Positions 38,513 to 52,290 of a DNA stretch of 64,000 bases are shown piece after piece. The stretch lies in NCBI GenBank assembly GCA_022578965.1, contig MU400620.1, forward strand, positions 62,001 to 126,000, written 5' to 3'. How positions within the stretch are numbered: the stretch's first letter is position 1; each line of letters begins with the position of its first letter. The translations under genes and the position numbers were made by a program. The DNA is from Xylaria sp. FL1777. Taxonomy: Eukaryota; Ascomycota; Sordariomycetes; Xylariales; Xylariaceae. Below the pieces are notes generated by a model. That model had not been told where the DNA came from and made no database searches. It worked only from the letters and a program-made list of their open reading frames with translations.

Positions 38513-39413
38513 GCAATAATAATAAGCAATAAAATTTATAAACAAATTTTTATAATGTGCATTAAAAGGGTTATAGTATTGCAAAAAAGTTAATATATAG
38601 AAAATTAAGTATATTAAGCAGCAAAAAAAAAATAATTAGCTTTAAATAAAGCAATATAAAAGTATTATTACGTTAAGCTAGCAAATTATAAAAATAAAAG
38701 CACGCAAAACTAGTAAATAATTAAGCATAAAAACTATTAGTAAAAAAATTAATAAAAATTTTTATTAAATTAAACATATAAACATACTGCTAACTTTAAC
38801 TTAAAAAACAAAAAAATTACTAAAATTTATAAATAATTTATTTTAGCTTATGTTTATTAACTAGTATTTTTTTAGCTTAAATAAAAAAGCATAATAAATA
38901 AACAATATAAATTTTGCTTATATTTTATTACTAAAGCTTAAAGCTATAAGTAGTACACTAATTTTATAAATAGTTATAATAAAGCTAACGTTTAAACTTA
39001 ACACGTAAAACATGTTTATAAAAATCTTTTTTTTAGCGCTTTTAAAAAACTGCTATAAAAACTTTTATGCTATAGCATTATAACAAATTATTAAAGTACA
39101 GCAAAAAAAAGCAATGTTTTTTTATTTTGTAGCACTAAAATGTTAGCTTAAAATATTTTTGCTATTACTAATATATTAAATTTAATACTTATAAGATCTT
39201 TTGTTTTATTTTTTTTTTTTGCTACAAATTTAAAAGCTAAGCAATATATTGCTATAAAAACTTAATAATAGCTAGCATTTTTAGCACTAATATATAAATT
39301 AACAGAAAATAAAAAACAAAAAAAAAAAAAGCAAATATAAGCAATATTATAGCTGATTTTTTTAAGCTATTAAAAGTTTTTATTAGTATACATATATAAA
39401 ACATTGCAAATTA

Positions 39414-39584
39414 TAGTTTTTATTGTTTTTTATTTAATATTTTTTTTTTATAGTATGCTATTTATAATGCAATTTCTGCGGTTTTATATTTAATATTTTA
39501 TTTTTTATAGTGTTATATTTAAAATGCAATTTTTGCAGTTTTTTATTTAACTTTTTTTTTTTAATTGTATAATATTTATAATGC
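39414..39584. repeat. 56-57-bp tandem repeat, three units (copy 2)
   Basis: Units start at 39414, 39471 and 39528. Confidence 0.8.
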
Positions 39585-39978
39585 GGACTTTTTATGTATG
39601 TAAACTTATTTAATAACTATAAATTTATTTTTTTAAAGAATAAAGTATTAATTACGTTTAGTTTTTTTTACGAATGTATAAATATAGTTTATAGCATAGC
39701 AAACTATATTAGCTTATATTTTTGCTTTTTTTAAACTAGCAAGTTTAGTTTTTTTTATATATAGTAATATTAATTTATTTAATAGCTAATATAATTAGGC
39801 ATTTTTTATACGTTTAAAGTAGTTTTTGCAAAAAAGTTATCTTTAAAATAACAACTGCAATAAAAAAGCTTTGCTTTAGTTTTATTTTTATTATTTTTAG
39901 TAGTAAATAAACATATATTTTATTATATACTTTAAAAATACATTAATATATTATTTATAAATTTATATAAAGTAAGCA

Positions 39979-40178
39979 TTTTAGCATATTAAAGCATTAT
40001 TATTATTTATTTTATTTATTTTGTAGTACTTTAGCTTAGCAAAGCATTATAAATGTTTGTTTTATTTGTTTTATAGCATTTTAGCTTAGCAAAGCATTAT
40101 AGTTGTTTGTTTTATTTATTTTGTAGTATTTTAGCTTAGCAAAAAATTAATAAAAATTGTTTTATTTGTTTTGTAAAA
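39979..40178. repeat. 50-bp tandem repeat, four units (copy 2)
   Basis: Units start at about 39979, 40029, 40079 and 40129. Confidence 0.9.
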
Positions 40179-40429
40179 ATGCTATTACTTTTTATACTAT
40201 TTTTACGTTTTTTTTTAAGCTAAACTATTATATTAAAGATTATGTTAGTTATACTATATACGTTAAAATAAAAATTAAGCATAAAAAAACCTTAATTTAA
40301 AACAAAAAAAAAAAACAATTAAAATAGCTATTTGTACTAATATAACGAACAAAAAAATCGCAAGTAGTTAGCAAACATTTTAGAGTTTTTAGTAATATAA
40401 AAGTGCTATGTTTACTGCTTTATTTTTTA

Positions 40430-40519
40430 GGCTTTTATTTAATGCTTTTGATTTATTAAGTATTAGTGCTTTTAAGTTTTTATTTAGTGCTTTTTATTAG
40501 CTAAATATTAGCGCTTTTA
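40430..40519. repeat. 45-bp tandem pair (copy 2)
   Basis: Units start at 40430 and 40475. Confidence 0.85.
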
Positions 40520-40674
40520 GGATTTTTTTTATTTGTTTTTATATGTTTTTAAATGTTGTTTTTTTATAGCAATCTAAATAATTTCTTTACTTAAAGAAAA
40601 GTAGCTAAAAACAAGTCATTTTTACACTAAGTTTACTATAACGCTTTAATAAGTGCTTATAGCATTTTTTTTAA

Positions 40675-41312
40675 GCATAAAAACATGTTTAATGCTTGCA
40701 AAGCAAAGTTATTTAATTTATGTTATTATTTAAAAATGCTATAGTAATTATAGCTTTTAGAAATATTTTGTTTTTATATTAATAATGTTTAAAAGCAATA
40801 AATATTAAAAATAATTATAATAATACAAAAAAACAAAACGTTATTAGTAATAAGCTTGCAAAGCAAAGTACTTTAGCTTAGTTTACGTTATTATTTAAAA
40901 AGTTTATTATAATTATAGTTTTTAAAGATATTTTGTTTGTATATTAGTAATGTTTAAAAGTAATAAATAGTAAAAATAATTATAATAATATAAAAAAACA
41001 AAACGTTGCTAGTAATAAGCTTATAAAGCAAAATACTTTAGCTTAGTTTATATTATTATCTAAAAAGTTTATAATAATTGTAGTTTTTAGAAATATTCTG
41101 TTTATATATTAGTAACGTTTTAAAGCAATAAATAGTAAAGAAAAAAAAAAACAATAATATAAAAAAATAAAACTAGTTTATGTTATTATTTAAGAAGTTT
41201 ATTATAATTGCGGTTTTTAGTAATGTTTTGTTTATATATTAGTAACGTTTAAAAGCAATAAACAAAAAAGAAAAAAAAAAACAATAATATAAAAAAATAA
41301 AACATTACTAGT
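40675..41312. repeat. ~160-bp tandem repeat, four units (copy 2)
   Basis: Four units as in copy 1. The marker appears near 40696, 40856 and 41020. Confidence 0.85.
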
Positions 41313-41394
41313 AAAAAGCTGTGCTATAGTAATACAAATTCTTTTTTTTTTTTTATAGTTTATATAAAAAAGAAATAAATTACTGTTATTAAGT

Positions 41395-41612
41395 TTACTA
41401 TAAGCTAGCTTTAACTAATTTATTTTTATATTAACTATTAACTAAGTTTTTTAAGCAAAAAATATTTAATTAATAGTTAATAAAAAAGCAAATTAAATAA
41501 AGCTAGCTTATAGTAATTTTATTAAAAGCTATAGATTTGCTTTTTTATAAATAATAAAGTTCTTTAAGCAAAAAATGCTTAGTTAACAGTTTATAAAAAA
41601 GCAAATCTATAA
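41395..41612. other. Twin hairpins in tandem (copy 2)
   Basis: This is the counterpart of 28058-28275, with the same loop wording and arm lengths. It sits about 85 bp before copy 3. Confidence 0.85.
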
Positions 41613-41696
41613 TAAAGCAAAGTAAGCTATAGTAGAAAAAAAAACAAAAAAAACAGCTAATATACTTTGTATAAAATGCACAAAAAAAGTGCTTAT

Positions 41697-42125
41697 GCTT
41701 TTTGTAATAATACGTTTATAAATTATATGCATAAAAATAAAAGAAAAAACACATATATTTTATATTAAGTATTTATATAAGCTACTTATGCTTATTGTTA
41801 TACTACGTTTTTATAATATTTACTTAAGTATTTAAGTATTTATAAAAAAAAAGAAAAAACAATAAATATGCTTTTATTTACGTTTAAAATAAAGCTGCTT
41901 TTTAGGTTGCTATAGTAATACGTTTATATATTTTGTATATTTAAAGAAAAAAGAACAGCTAATGTACTTTTAATAGTATATATAGTAAAGTAACTTTTGT
42001 TTTCTGTAGTAATACGTTTTTTTATATATTATATATATAAAAAAAAAAACAGCTAATGTACTTTTTTAATAATATGCTTAATAAAGTTACTTAGGCTTAT
42101 TACTACTATGCGTTTTTATATTATA
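41697..42125. repeat. ~95-bp degenerate repeats (copy 3)
   Basis: This is the counterpart of 1-425. Some A runs carry a retained G here, as expected if the A runs grew partly by G-to-A change. Confidence 0.7.
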
Positions 42126-42221
42126 AACTTATTGCTGCTTAAAACAAATAAAAAAGCTTTTTATATATAAGTTTTGCTTTAAAACTTTATAAAACATACT
42201 TTTTTTGTTTTTTTATACAAT

Positions 42222-42353
42222 AAACAGCTTAAATAATATGCGTTGCTTTTTAACTTTTTAAAACTTATTTTCTGTTTTTCTATACGTAAACAGCTTAAAT
42301 AATATATGTTGCTTTTTAACTTTTTTTAACTTATTTTTTATTATAGCTAAAAG
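42222..42353. repeat. 66-bp tandem pair (copy 3)
   Basis: Units start at 42222 and 42288. Confidence 0.85.
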
Positions 42354-43497
42354 CTTTTGTTTATTATAAATATAAAGCGTGTTTTTTTTTTTCTAGTTAA
42401 ATTTGATATATAAAACAAAAAAAAAACCTTAAAAAAGCAACAAAAAATAATTAAATATAAAACATGCTATAGCTTAAAAGCTTTCAAGTAAAAAAAAAAT
42501 AAAAAAAAGTTTAGTTTACTGCTATAGCTAAAAGGAAATTAGCTTTGCTTTACTATTTAAACATGTAGTTAAAAGAAAAAAAAAAAACAATTAAGCTTAT
42601 AAAATAGCTTATAGCATGTAGTTCTTTTAAAAAAAAAAGCTTTTAAATAAAAATAGTATACATATATAAAAATGCGTTAAAAAACAAGTGCGTATATATA
42701 GTTATAGTTTATAATTATGTTTTTTGCTAGCATTAATAAAAAAGTGTAGCATAAATAAAAAGCAAAATGTATGTTTGCTATAAGTACTACTAGTTGCATA
42801 TAAATTAAAAAAAAAGCTAGATTTTTTTGTTATAATCTTTAGTTAATTAAATAATAAAACAATTTAAAGTTAGCACTATAGTGCAGTATTAAAACTTTTT
42901 TTATGCAGAAAAAAAGCAAAAGTACAAAAGTAGTAATTATTTTGCAGACTTTTTTGCTTTAAAATCTATTATTAAAGCATATGTACTTTGTAGTTTTAAT
43001 GCATTAAAGAAACATAAGAAACAAAATAGTAAAAAAAAAATAGCAAAAAAATATACATTAAAAAAAGAAAAAAAAAAAATAAACGAAAATAAAATAAAAT
43101 AAAAAAACAAAGCATAACTATGCTATAACTATAACAAGTTTAAAAACAAAAAGAAAAAAAAAGCTAAAAGTATTTTATTATTTATGTATATAAGTTATTA
43201 AAAGTACTATATATACTAAAAATTATATGTTTACTTAAATATGCTAATAGATTTATTATTATAAGTAGTACAAAAAAGTAATTGCTTTTTTTTTTGGAAA
43301 TAAATATAAATTAACTTTTTGTGCTTATGCTTGCTTTTATAGAAAATTTTGCAAGCGTAAAAGAACTATAAAAAAAGTTTTTGCTATTGCGTTTTATATG
43401 TTGTAGTTTTGTTTAAAAGCTTTTTTTATATTTTGGTTACGTTTAAAAAAACATTTTATAGTAATATTTTATACAAAAAGTTCTTTTAATATAGTTA

Positions 43498-43740
43498 AAT
43501 TTTTATTTTTCCTTTATTTTATATCTTTTTTATTTTATATCCTTTTTATTTTATATATTTTTTTTATTTAATATATTCTTTTTATTTTATATTCTTTTTA
43601 TTTACTATTTTTTTTATTGATTTATTTACTTATTATATTTTTTATTTTTTTTTATCTTTAAGTATTTTGATCTTTTATTTTTTTTTTTTTTTATTTTCTT
43701 TCTTTTTTTTTTTTTATTTTTTTCTTTATTTATTTTAACA
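43498..43740. repeat. Pyrimidine-rich low-complexity tract (copy 3)
   Basis: This counterpart retains the most C, including CC pairs near 43511 and 43541, at places that are T in copy 1. Confidence 0.8.
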
Positions 43741-44163
43741 TAGTTTTTACAATTTTAACTTTTATACAGATCTTAAGATATAATTAAAAGTAATAATAAT
43801 AAGGCCAATATTGCGGCTTTTTTTGCTTAAAAAGAAATTTACTAAAACTTGCGCTTTTAATTTTTTTTAAATATCAATACCTTTTTTGCTAAGATTTTAT
43901 AACAATAGTAATTATTTCTATAAAAAACTAGCTGCTTAATAACGTTTTTTCTTTTATATAAAAAAGCAAACACTTTTTTTATTAGTGCTATAATAGCTAA
44001 CTTAGTATATATAAAAACTTTTTGTTTTTATTAAATTTTTTGCTTAGCTTTATAAAAAATGCTAAAAAAACAAGTAATTAGCAAGTAGCTTATTTTTTAA
44101 GCAGTTTTATATAATATAATGCTAATTTGTTATATATAAAAGCTAAATATTTAAAACTTAAAT

Positions 44164-44425
44164 ATAGCTTAATTAGCTATAGCTTAATTAGTTATAGTAA
44201 ACAACTATATAAAGTTTTGCATTAGCTTTTAAATAGTAGTTTTAATTACTAGCGCTATAAATAATAAAATAACAAAAAAATACAAAACTTTAATGCAGCT
44301 TAATTAGCTATAGCTTAATTAGCTATAATAAATAACTATAAAAAGTCTTATATTAACTTTTAAAAAATAGCTTTAGCTACTAAAACTATAAATAATAAAA
44401 CAGCAAAATTTTTATTTAGTAATTT
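44164..44425. repeat. 131-bp tandem duplication (copy 3)
   Basis: Units start at 44164 and 44295. Confidence 0.85.
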
Positions 44426-44514
44426 TTTTAAAAAACAACTTAAATAAAATAAAACATATTTAGCAGTAAGCTTTATTTGTTTTAAAATAAGTAATATATT
44501 AATTATTAAAGCTT

Positions 44515-44805
44515 TTTATAGTTTTGTTTTTAAAAGTAAAGATTTTTATATTTTAAGCTACTAAAAAAAAGTTAAAAAAAACTAAGCAATTTTTTTAGTT
44601 TATATTTTAAAGCTAAAATTGTAGGCTGCTACTAAAAAGTTAAAAAAAACTAAAATCTTAGTTTTAAAGCTAAAATTTTAAGCTACTGCTAAAAAGTTAA
44701 TAAAACTTATGCAATTTTTTTAGTTTTAATTTTAAAATTAAGATTTTAAGCTACTATTAAAAAGTTGCTAAAAACTAAAGTTTTAGTTAAAAAATAAAAA
44801 TTATT
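44515..44805. repeat. 57-68-bp degenerate tandem repeats (copy 3)
   Basis: This is the counterpart of 2820-3110, with a tail to about 45170. Confidence 0.75.
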
Positions 44806-47800
44806 ATATTTTTAAGTTGTATTTTAAAAACAGATATTTTTATATTTTAGACTGCTATTAAAGAATAAAAAATATTTAAGGAATTTTTTTTGTTTTATTT
44901 TTGGAACTAAAGATTTTTGCGTTTTAAACTATAGCAAACCTGCTAAACATTTTTTGCTATTTTTATACATATTATGCTATAAAACATTAAAACTATACTA
45001 CGTAAAACAAAAATTATTAGAAATAGTTTTGCGTATTAAAAAGAAAAGCTATTTTGCTTTTACAAATTAAAAATCTTTTTTAAGCTGCTATAAAAAACTA
45101 AACAAAAACTAAGCAATTTTTCTAGTTTTAGATTTTAAAACAAAAAATACTTTTACTTTTAAGTTTAGTATAATAATAGTTTTACTTAAGAATTAGCTTT
45201 ATAATATAAGCTATAGCAGCAGAACTAATATATTAACTAAAGCAGTTATGCTATATTTAATTTAGTTATTTTGCTGCTATTTTAAAAAGCTAAGTTTAAC
45301 GCTTAATAAAAAAACATTATAAAATTCCAGAAAACTAATAATTAATATATAAACAGAAACAATAGCAATAAAACTAGTAAACTAACAAAAGTAAAGCAAT
45401 ATAATTTTATGTGTTTTTTAATGCTTTTGTGCTGCTTTATATTAATGTTGTGCTGTTTTATGTTAATTTAAAAGCTTTTTTTGTTTATTTATAAGATTTT
45501 TTGTATTTTAAAAGCAATAGAAAATAAAAATTAGCTTTTTTTGCAAAAAAGTATATATAAAGTTCTTAAATGTAATAATTTGCTTTATATAATAACTTTT
45601 TGCTTTACTTTAAGATTTTTTTAATAAAGTTTTTATATTTATAATACGTATAGTATAAACAAAAATTATGTAATAAAATAAAAGCTTAATAAAGTTAAAA
45701 AAAAAAAACCCTAGTAAAAGAAATTAGTAAATAATATAAAAAATATAAAACAAAAAATTATATATTTTATTAATTATATATACTAAGCATTTTATAAATG
45801 CATAAAAAAATAGCATAATTAGTATAATAATAGCTACTAATATATTAATAAAAGCAGTTATAACATATAACAAAAGTAATTATAGCTAAGTAATAATAGC
45901 AGCTAATAATTTAACAAAAAAAATTATAGCATTTTTAATATGCTAACAAAAGTAAGCATAATATATAGCGTACTAACAAAGGCAAAATAGCTATATTTTA
46001 TATAAAAAAGCAAAAACCTTTTATTAAGTATAAATTTATAAAAAAAAGCTTGCTGCTTTTAAAAGCTATATTAATTACTGTAGCACTTAAAACATTTTTT
46101 TTGTAAAGCTAAGCTTAGTATTTTTATTATAACAAGCAATACATTTTTGCATTTTTTTTAGCTGCTAAAAAAAAGCAGAACACTATAGCTAACAATATAA
46201 ATAATACGCAAGCTAACGCTTTTTTTGCTAAAGCTTTGTTTTTTTAAGCTTTTAAGCTTACTTTTTTTGTTTAAAAAAGCAAAGGTCTAAATACGTGCTA
46301 AGCAAACGTTAAAAAAAACAACATTACTAACTTTAAGCTTTTTGTTTTTAAGCAAACTTAAAGAACAGCAAAATATTACATAAAAGTAAATATTAGCTTA
46401 GCAAAATTATATGCTAAATGTGCTTATATAAACTATAATTGTTTTTTTAAGTATTTATATTTCTTTTAAAAAGTATATTAGTAAACTTTTATAAAACTAA
46501 ACATAACAAAATAGTTAAAATAAAAAAATATTACGTTTAAAATAAATATAAAAAGCAGTAGTATATTTATTATATGCTATAAAGATTATAGTAAATAAAA
46601 AAGCTATATATATTTTTAGCTATATATATACGTTATATTGCTTTTATAACTAATAAATTTTATTACTGCAGTTTTTAATGCAACATAAATAAAATTAAAC
46701 TTTATGTAGAAAATTTAATACTATATAGGTTATGTTTTATAAATAATAATATAACATAAACCTTTTAAATAAAAAACAAACAATATTATAAAAAACTTAA
46801 AAAAAAAAGCAATACTATATAAAGAACTAATAGTTAGTAATAATGCTATATAAGCTATTTAAAGCAATATTACATAAGTTTTTAAAAAAATAAATATTAC
46901 TAAAATAATAACAATTTAAATTATTTTAGGTTATTTTTTTAGCATACTAAGTTTTTTTTAAAAACAATATTATTTTATATTAGTTTTTACATATTAAAAA
47001 ATAAGCTAAAGTATAATTACTATATAGTTTTAAATATTTTATTTTTAGTAGCTTTTATTAGTTTTGCTTTAGTTTTAAGTTTTATTATAGCTACTTATAA
47101 TTATTAAAATTATAACTATTATTTGTTTTTAGCTTTGTATTATTTATAACGTTTATTTTGTTTTTTTTTTTGTTAGTTTTATTGCTGTTAGTTAGCTTTT
47201 TTGCTAGCTTATGTTATATAGTTAATTTTATGTTTAGCTTTTTATATAATGCTATATATTTTATAAAGATTTTTTTTGCTAATATGCTTATTTAGTATAA
47301 TAACTTAAATGCTAGTATTAAACTATTAGTTTTTAAGTTTTTTAGTTTAAGCTGCACTAATAAATTAACAAAAAAAAATAGTAGTTTTATAGCATTAAAA
47401 AATGTGCTAAAGCAGAATATACGTAGTTAAAAAAACATAGTAAATTATTTAGTAAGTATATAAAAAAGCTGTTTAAAAAACATACGTAAAGAACTTTTGC
47501 TACAATAATTAAATAAATATTAAAGCATAGCGTTAAAGCTAAAATAAAAAGCATTACGTTTTTATTGCATAAATATTATAACATATTAATATATATTATA
47601 GCATGCTTATATAGTAGTATTGTAAACTTAATTAAATAATAGCAATAAGTATATTAATATAGTAATTATTAAGGCTTTTTTAAATAAATAACTTATATTG
47701 TTATATAATAGCTTTTTTTTTATTATGTAATAGTATAATAGCTTTAAGCAGCTATACTTAAAACTAAAAAAATCTAATTGTATAGCAATACGCTTAAATA

Positions 47801-50605
47801 ATTAAACATAAAAAAACTTAGTTTTTTTAAAGTTTAGCGTAATAAAAATATAAAAGTTAGCATACGTTTAATAATAGTTAAACTAGTTATTAAAAAATAA
47901 GCATATAATGTTTTTACTAGTAAATATAATAAACTAAACTTTTTAAACTTTGTAATATTAAAAAGTAAAGCTTTTGCTTAATTAACTAGCATAGTTATTT
48001 AAAGCGCTAAACATTAATACTATATATATAAACTAGCTTTAGCGTTTATTTATATTATAGTTGCTAAAGTTATAAGTTTTTGTTTTTAGTTTTTGCTGTT
48101 ATATAAAAGCAGAAAGTAAAAAGTTAGCGTTATTAAATAGTGCTATTTTTTTTGCTTAAAGGCTTTTAACTTTAGTTTTGCTTAAAGCAGCAAAAACTTA
48201 AAAATAAATGCAGTAAACATTAAGTAAGCTAAAAAATTAAAAATAGCTTTATATATAGTTTAACTAGCTTTTATATAAAATATTATATTATTTTTAGTAA
48301 AAAAGCTTAAGCTTTTTAAAATATAGCTTATAAGCTTTAAAAAACTTTAAGTTATATATATAAACAATTAATTATAATGTAAGCTTAAAAGTTTTACTAT
48401 ATAGTAATTATGCTTTATAATATTTAGTAAAAATAGTAGCATAATTAATAATGTTTTAAAAGTTCTTTAGTAGTATTGTTTTAAACTGCTTATTTATATT
48501 AAGTATACTTTGCGTTATATTTTGCTAAATTACTTTTAGTTAATTTTAACGCTTAAAAAAAAATAAAAGAAGCTTTTTTAAAGCATAATTTGTAAGTTAG
48601 AAAATATGCTACTTAAATATATTATTTAGTACTTATAGCATGCTATACTTTTGTATTACGTTTTTTAAGCTAAGCTTTTATAATAGCTTTTTTAACTTGT
48701 TAGCTATATAGCAATTTTAAGTAATATATTATAGCTATAATACTTAAAAAAAAATATTATTAATGTAAGTTTGCTTAAAAAAAGTAAGCAATACTTAGTT
48801 AGTAAGCATATATTTAATATATTTAGTAGTAATAAATTGTTTTAGTAGTATATTATTATTAAGCAGTGTAAATATTGCTAGCTTTTTAATAGGTTTAATA
48901 AAGCAAATAGCATAAGCAAGCAAAAAATTATTTAGCTAACATATTAAAACAAAAAAAAAAAAGTTATAAGTAATAAAATCAGTTAGCAAAAATAAGCAAA
49001 TAATTTACTAAAAAAGCAGTTTATAAAAGTTTATAGTAGTTATAATATAAAACTAAAGCATATAATATTTATAGCGTATATTATAATAAAGCAATATAAA
49101 AGCATTAAACGAAGTAAATAATATATAGTATAGCTAGCTTTTATAAAATTAAAAAGCGTTAAAAAAAAAAAAAGATTAAGTAGTACTGCTTTTTGCGTTA
49201 ATAAATAAGCTTTGCTTTAGTAGTATTATTTTAGTAAATTTAAGCTAAAAAATAACAAGTTAAATTATAATAAATTAAAAAAATAAAATTTTTTTATAAG
49301 TGTTTATATATGCTACTTATAAAAATTATATAATTTAATTTAGCATAAGGCTATTTTTTTAACTTAAAAGCTAACTAGTATAATTTTTACTATTTTTAGC
49401 TTTTTTATATTTTAAAATAAATATTATAAATAAAAAATTTAACAATATTTTTAAAATAAACTATTGCTATTATACGTTTTTTTAGTTAAGCATGCTAACT
49501 TATAAAGCAGAGTATATAAAAATATTATATTATTAATTAAATAAAAAGGTTTAATAATATAAAGTACGTTTTAAAAAGCAAAGTTAACCTATATAGTATT
49601 AAAGTAAAAGTGCTACTAGTTTACTATTAAAAAATAGTTTGTATAAAATTTTTACAAGGCATTTTTTGCTAAATAGCTTATAGTTATATTTTTAATATTA
49701 TGTTTTTATAAAAAAAAATAAAGCTAGCAAAATAACCAAACAAATATTAGTTATATAAAGTTTTAAAGTAGTTTTAAAATAGTTTTATATATTTATATAA
49801 AATAATATATTACAACTAAATATATTAAAAAAAGCTAAAGCTTTTTATTAAAGTTTGCTAAATGCTTGCTTTTGCTTTAGCTTAAGCAAAACTAATAAAG
49901 TATTAAGCAATAATTATAAGTAAATAAAAAGCATACAAAGCAAGTAATATATAGTTCTTTACGAACTGTTTTTATATTTTAAATAATAAATAAGTAATTT
50001 AATGTTTAAAAATTAAAAAAAAGTAAAAAAAAACAAAATAAATAGTATTATTAAAACTATATTTAAAAGAGCTAAACTGCAGATTTTAGGTTTTATAAGG
50101 TTTTACTAAGTTAAAAATGCAATATAGATTTTAAAAAAAAGTAAATTAAAAAAAAAATAAATAACTTAAATTTAATATTGCTAAAGAAAATGCAGCAAAA
50201 AAACAAAGCTAAATAATATAGCTATTAATGTTATATTAATAAGTAATATATATTTATTAATAAATATTATAACAAAAAGCTTTAATAAATAAAAAAAAAA
50301 GCGTAAGCTTATTAGCATTAAAAAAAGTATGCTAAAAAGAAATTTATAGTGCTTTTAGCTTAGCATAAAATAAAAAAAGGTTAGTAAAATTATTTTGTTT
50401 TAAAGAATTAATATAAAAAGCTAAAAAGCTTTATATAAAATAATTAGTTATATGTTTTAATGTATAGCTAGCTATATTTATTACTTTATTTATAAAAAGA
50501 AATTAGTATTATAAATCTAAGAATAAAAATAAAAACTATAAAAAAAAAAAGAATAGCTTATAAAAGATTAACTACTATAAAACTAAAAAAAACAAAAAAA
50601 AAAAA

Positions 50606-50685
50606 GCTTTTAAAAAACAAAATATTTTAAAACTTAAAGTTTTTTTAAAGACTTTAAGTCTTAAAATATTTCGTTTTCTAAAGGC
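50606..50685. other. 35-bp-arm palindrome (copy 3)
   Basis: The arms are 50606-50640 and 50651-50685. The right arm keeps the most C and G of the copies and looks closest to the ancestral state. Confidence 0.85.
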
Positions 50686-51630
50686 CGTTCTAGAAATATA
50701 AACAAGCTAACAATACAAATAAAAATAAAAAAAAACAAAAAAAATAAAAAATAAAGCATACTATAGTTGCATTAATAAAAATAAAAGTATAAAATTTGTT
50801 TTTATATATAATAACGCGTATTATTAAATAAAAGAAAAAACTACTAGCTAAGCTAATTATAATAAACTAGTAATAAAGAAAAAAAAGCAAAAGCAAAAAA
50901 ATAATGCTTGCTAAAAATAAAAGCTTTACTAGCAATAAAAACAAAGGAATTTTGCTATAATGAAGTAAAAGAAAAGTTAAGCAATAAAGCAATAAGCTTA
51001 TTTAAAATACAGAGCATAAAAAACAAAAAAAAAATCAAAAAAAGAAAAATAACTAGTTTTAAAGTATTTCAAACAGTGCTATTATTTTTATTGCTATTAA
51101 AAAAGCTTAAGTTATTAAAACTAAAAAAACTTTAGAATAAAAAACAAGCAAAAAAAGCAAAAAAGAAAAAAAGTTTTAATTTAAGCAGTTTAAAATTTAT
51201 AGCATTGCTATTATTTAAATTTAAAAAAGTAAAGCTATTTATATATAGCAGTTTTAAAGATTGCTTAAACAAAAAAGTAAAAAATAGCAATAGTACTTAA
51301 AAATAAATAAAAGAAAGTTAAGTAGTTAAAAATAAAACGTTCGTAAAAAAAAAAAAAAAAAATAAGCAAAATTAGCTGCAAATAAAATAATAGTAGTATA
51401 AAAGCAAATTAAAAGTTAAAAGCAGTAAAGTAAAAGCATAAAAATATATAAGTGCTAAAGTATTTTTATTAAAAAACAAGTTGAAAAAAAAAATATAAAA
51501 TTAACTAAAAAGTTAAGCAGCTTTTTGTTTTAATTTAATAATTTGTTATGTTTAAGCTTTTTTGCGTTTTTGCTAATTATGTTTAGCAGCTAATAAAAGC
51601 ATAATAATTAAGCTACAAAAAAAACAATAA

Positions 51631-51765
51631 AGCAAGCAAAAATAGCAATACAACAAATAGAAGCGCTAAAAAAAAGCAAGCAAAAATAGCAATACAACAA
51701 ATAAAAGCGCTAAAAAAAAGCTAAAAAAGCGCTAAATAAGCACTAAACAGGCATTAAAAAATAAG
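51631..51765. repeat. 44-bp tandem pair and 11-bp repeats (copy 3)
   Basis: Units start at 51631 and 51675, followed by the 11-bp repeats. Confidence 0.85.
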
Positions 51766-51829
51766 CTTAATAATAACGCGCAACTTAAAAAAAAACAAGC
51801 TATAACAGAAATACAAATGTAATAAAAAC

Positions 51830-51855
51830 AAAAAAAAAAAAAGAAAAAAAAAAAA
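51830..51855. repeat. Poly(A) run split by one G (copy 3)
   Basis: Thirteen A, one G and twelve A. This is the counterpart of 25120-25176. Confidence 0.9.
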
Positions 51856-52049
51856 GCAATAATAACAAGCAATAAAATTTATAAACGAATTTTCATAATA
51901 TGCATTAAAAGAGTTATAGTGTTGCAAAAAAGTTAATACGTAAAAGATTAAGTATATTAAGCAGCAAAAAAAAAATGATTAGCTTTAAATAAAGCAATGC
52001 AGAAGTACTATTACGCTAAACTAACGAATTGCAAAAATAAAAGCACGTA

Positions 52050-52290
52050 AAGCTAGCAAATAATTAGGCATAAAAGCTGTTAGTAAAAAAATCAATGGAA
52101 ATTTTCACTAAGTTAAACGTATAAACACGCTGTTAACCTTAACCCGAGGAACAGAAAAATTAAGTTTTAAGTCTTAGTAAGTATAGCTTTTTAAATGTGC
52201 TATAATTTTCTGCTTAAGAATAGCATAGCAGCACATTTAATAAATTGCCATTTAATATAAAGCCAAAAAGACAAAGGGTTTACAACTAAC
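52050..52290. other. Least-mutated island, straddling the insertion's left edge
   Basis: Copy 3 here keeps many C and G bases (for example ccttaacccgagg at about 52137-52149), where copies 1 and 2 have T and A at the same positions. The higher G+C continues for about 120 bp into the inserted DNA and then fades. TpC, CpC, GpA and GpG, rare elsewhere, are all present. Confidence 0.75.
52190..52237. other. Small inverted repeat at the left end of the insertion
   Basis: AAATGTGCT near 52192 pairs with AGCACATTT near 52228, with weaker pairing inside. It lies in the least-mutated part of the window, close to the left edge of the insertion. It may be subterminal structure of the element; function unknown. 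Confidence 0.45.

Larger units (their letters stand above)
28360..41696. repeat. Tandem unit copy 2 (uninterrupted, 13,337 bp)
   Basis: This is the only complete, uninterrupted copy in the window and so the best reference for the unit. It follows copy 1 with no spacer and is followed at 41697 by copy 3 with the same junction wording (gcttatgcttttt). It lacks both large insertions, so it shows the empty target sites: 33081-33100 for the LTR element, and the sequence around 38815 for the 2.7-kb insertion of copy 3. The differences from copy 1 that I inspected are almost all transitions in both directions, as expected if each copy lost C:G pairs independently from a more GC-rich parent. No gene, tRNA or rRNA is recognisable. 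Confidence 0.95.

Noticed and set aside
52137..52149. Telomere-like wording (ttaaccc).
   Set aside because: It is a single occurrence with no CCCTAA tandem run. The same positions in copies 1 and 2 align as ordinary mutated unit sequence.
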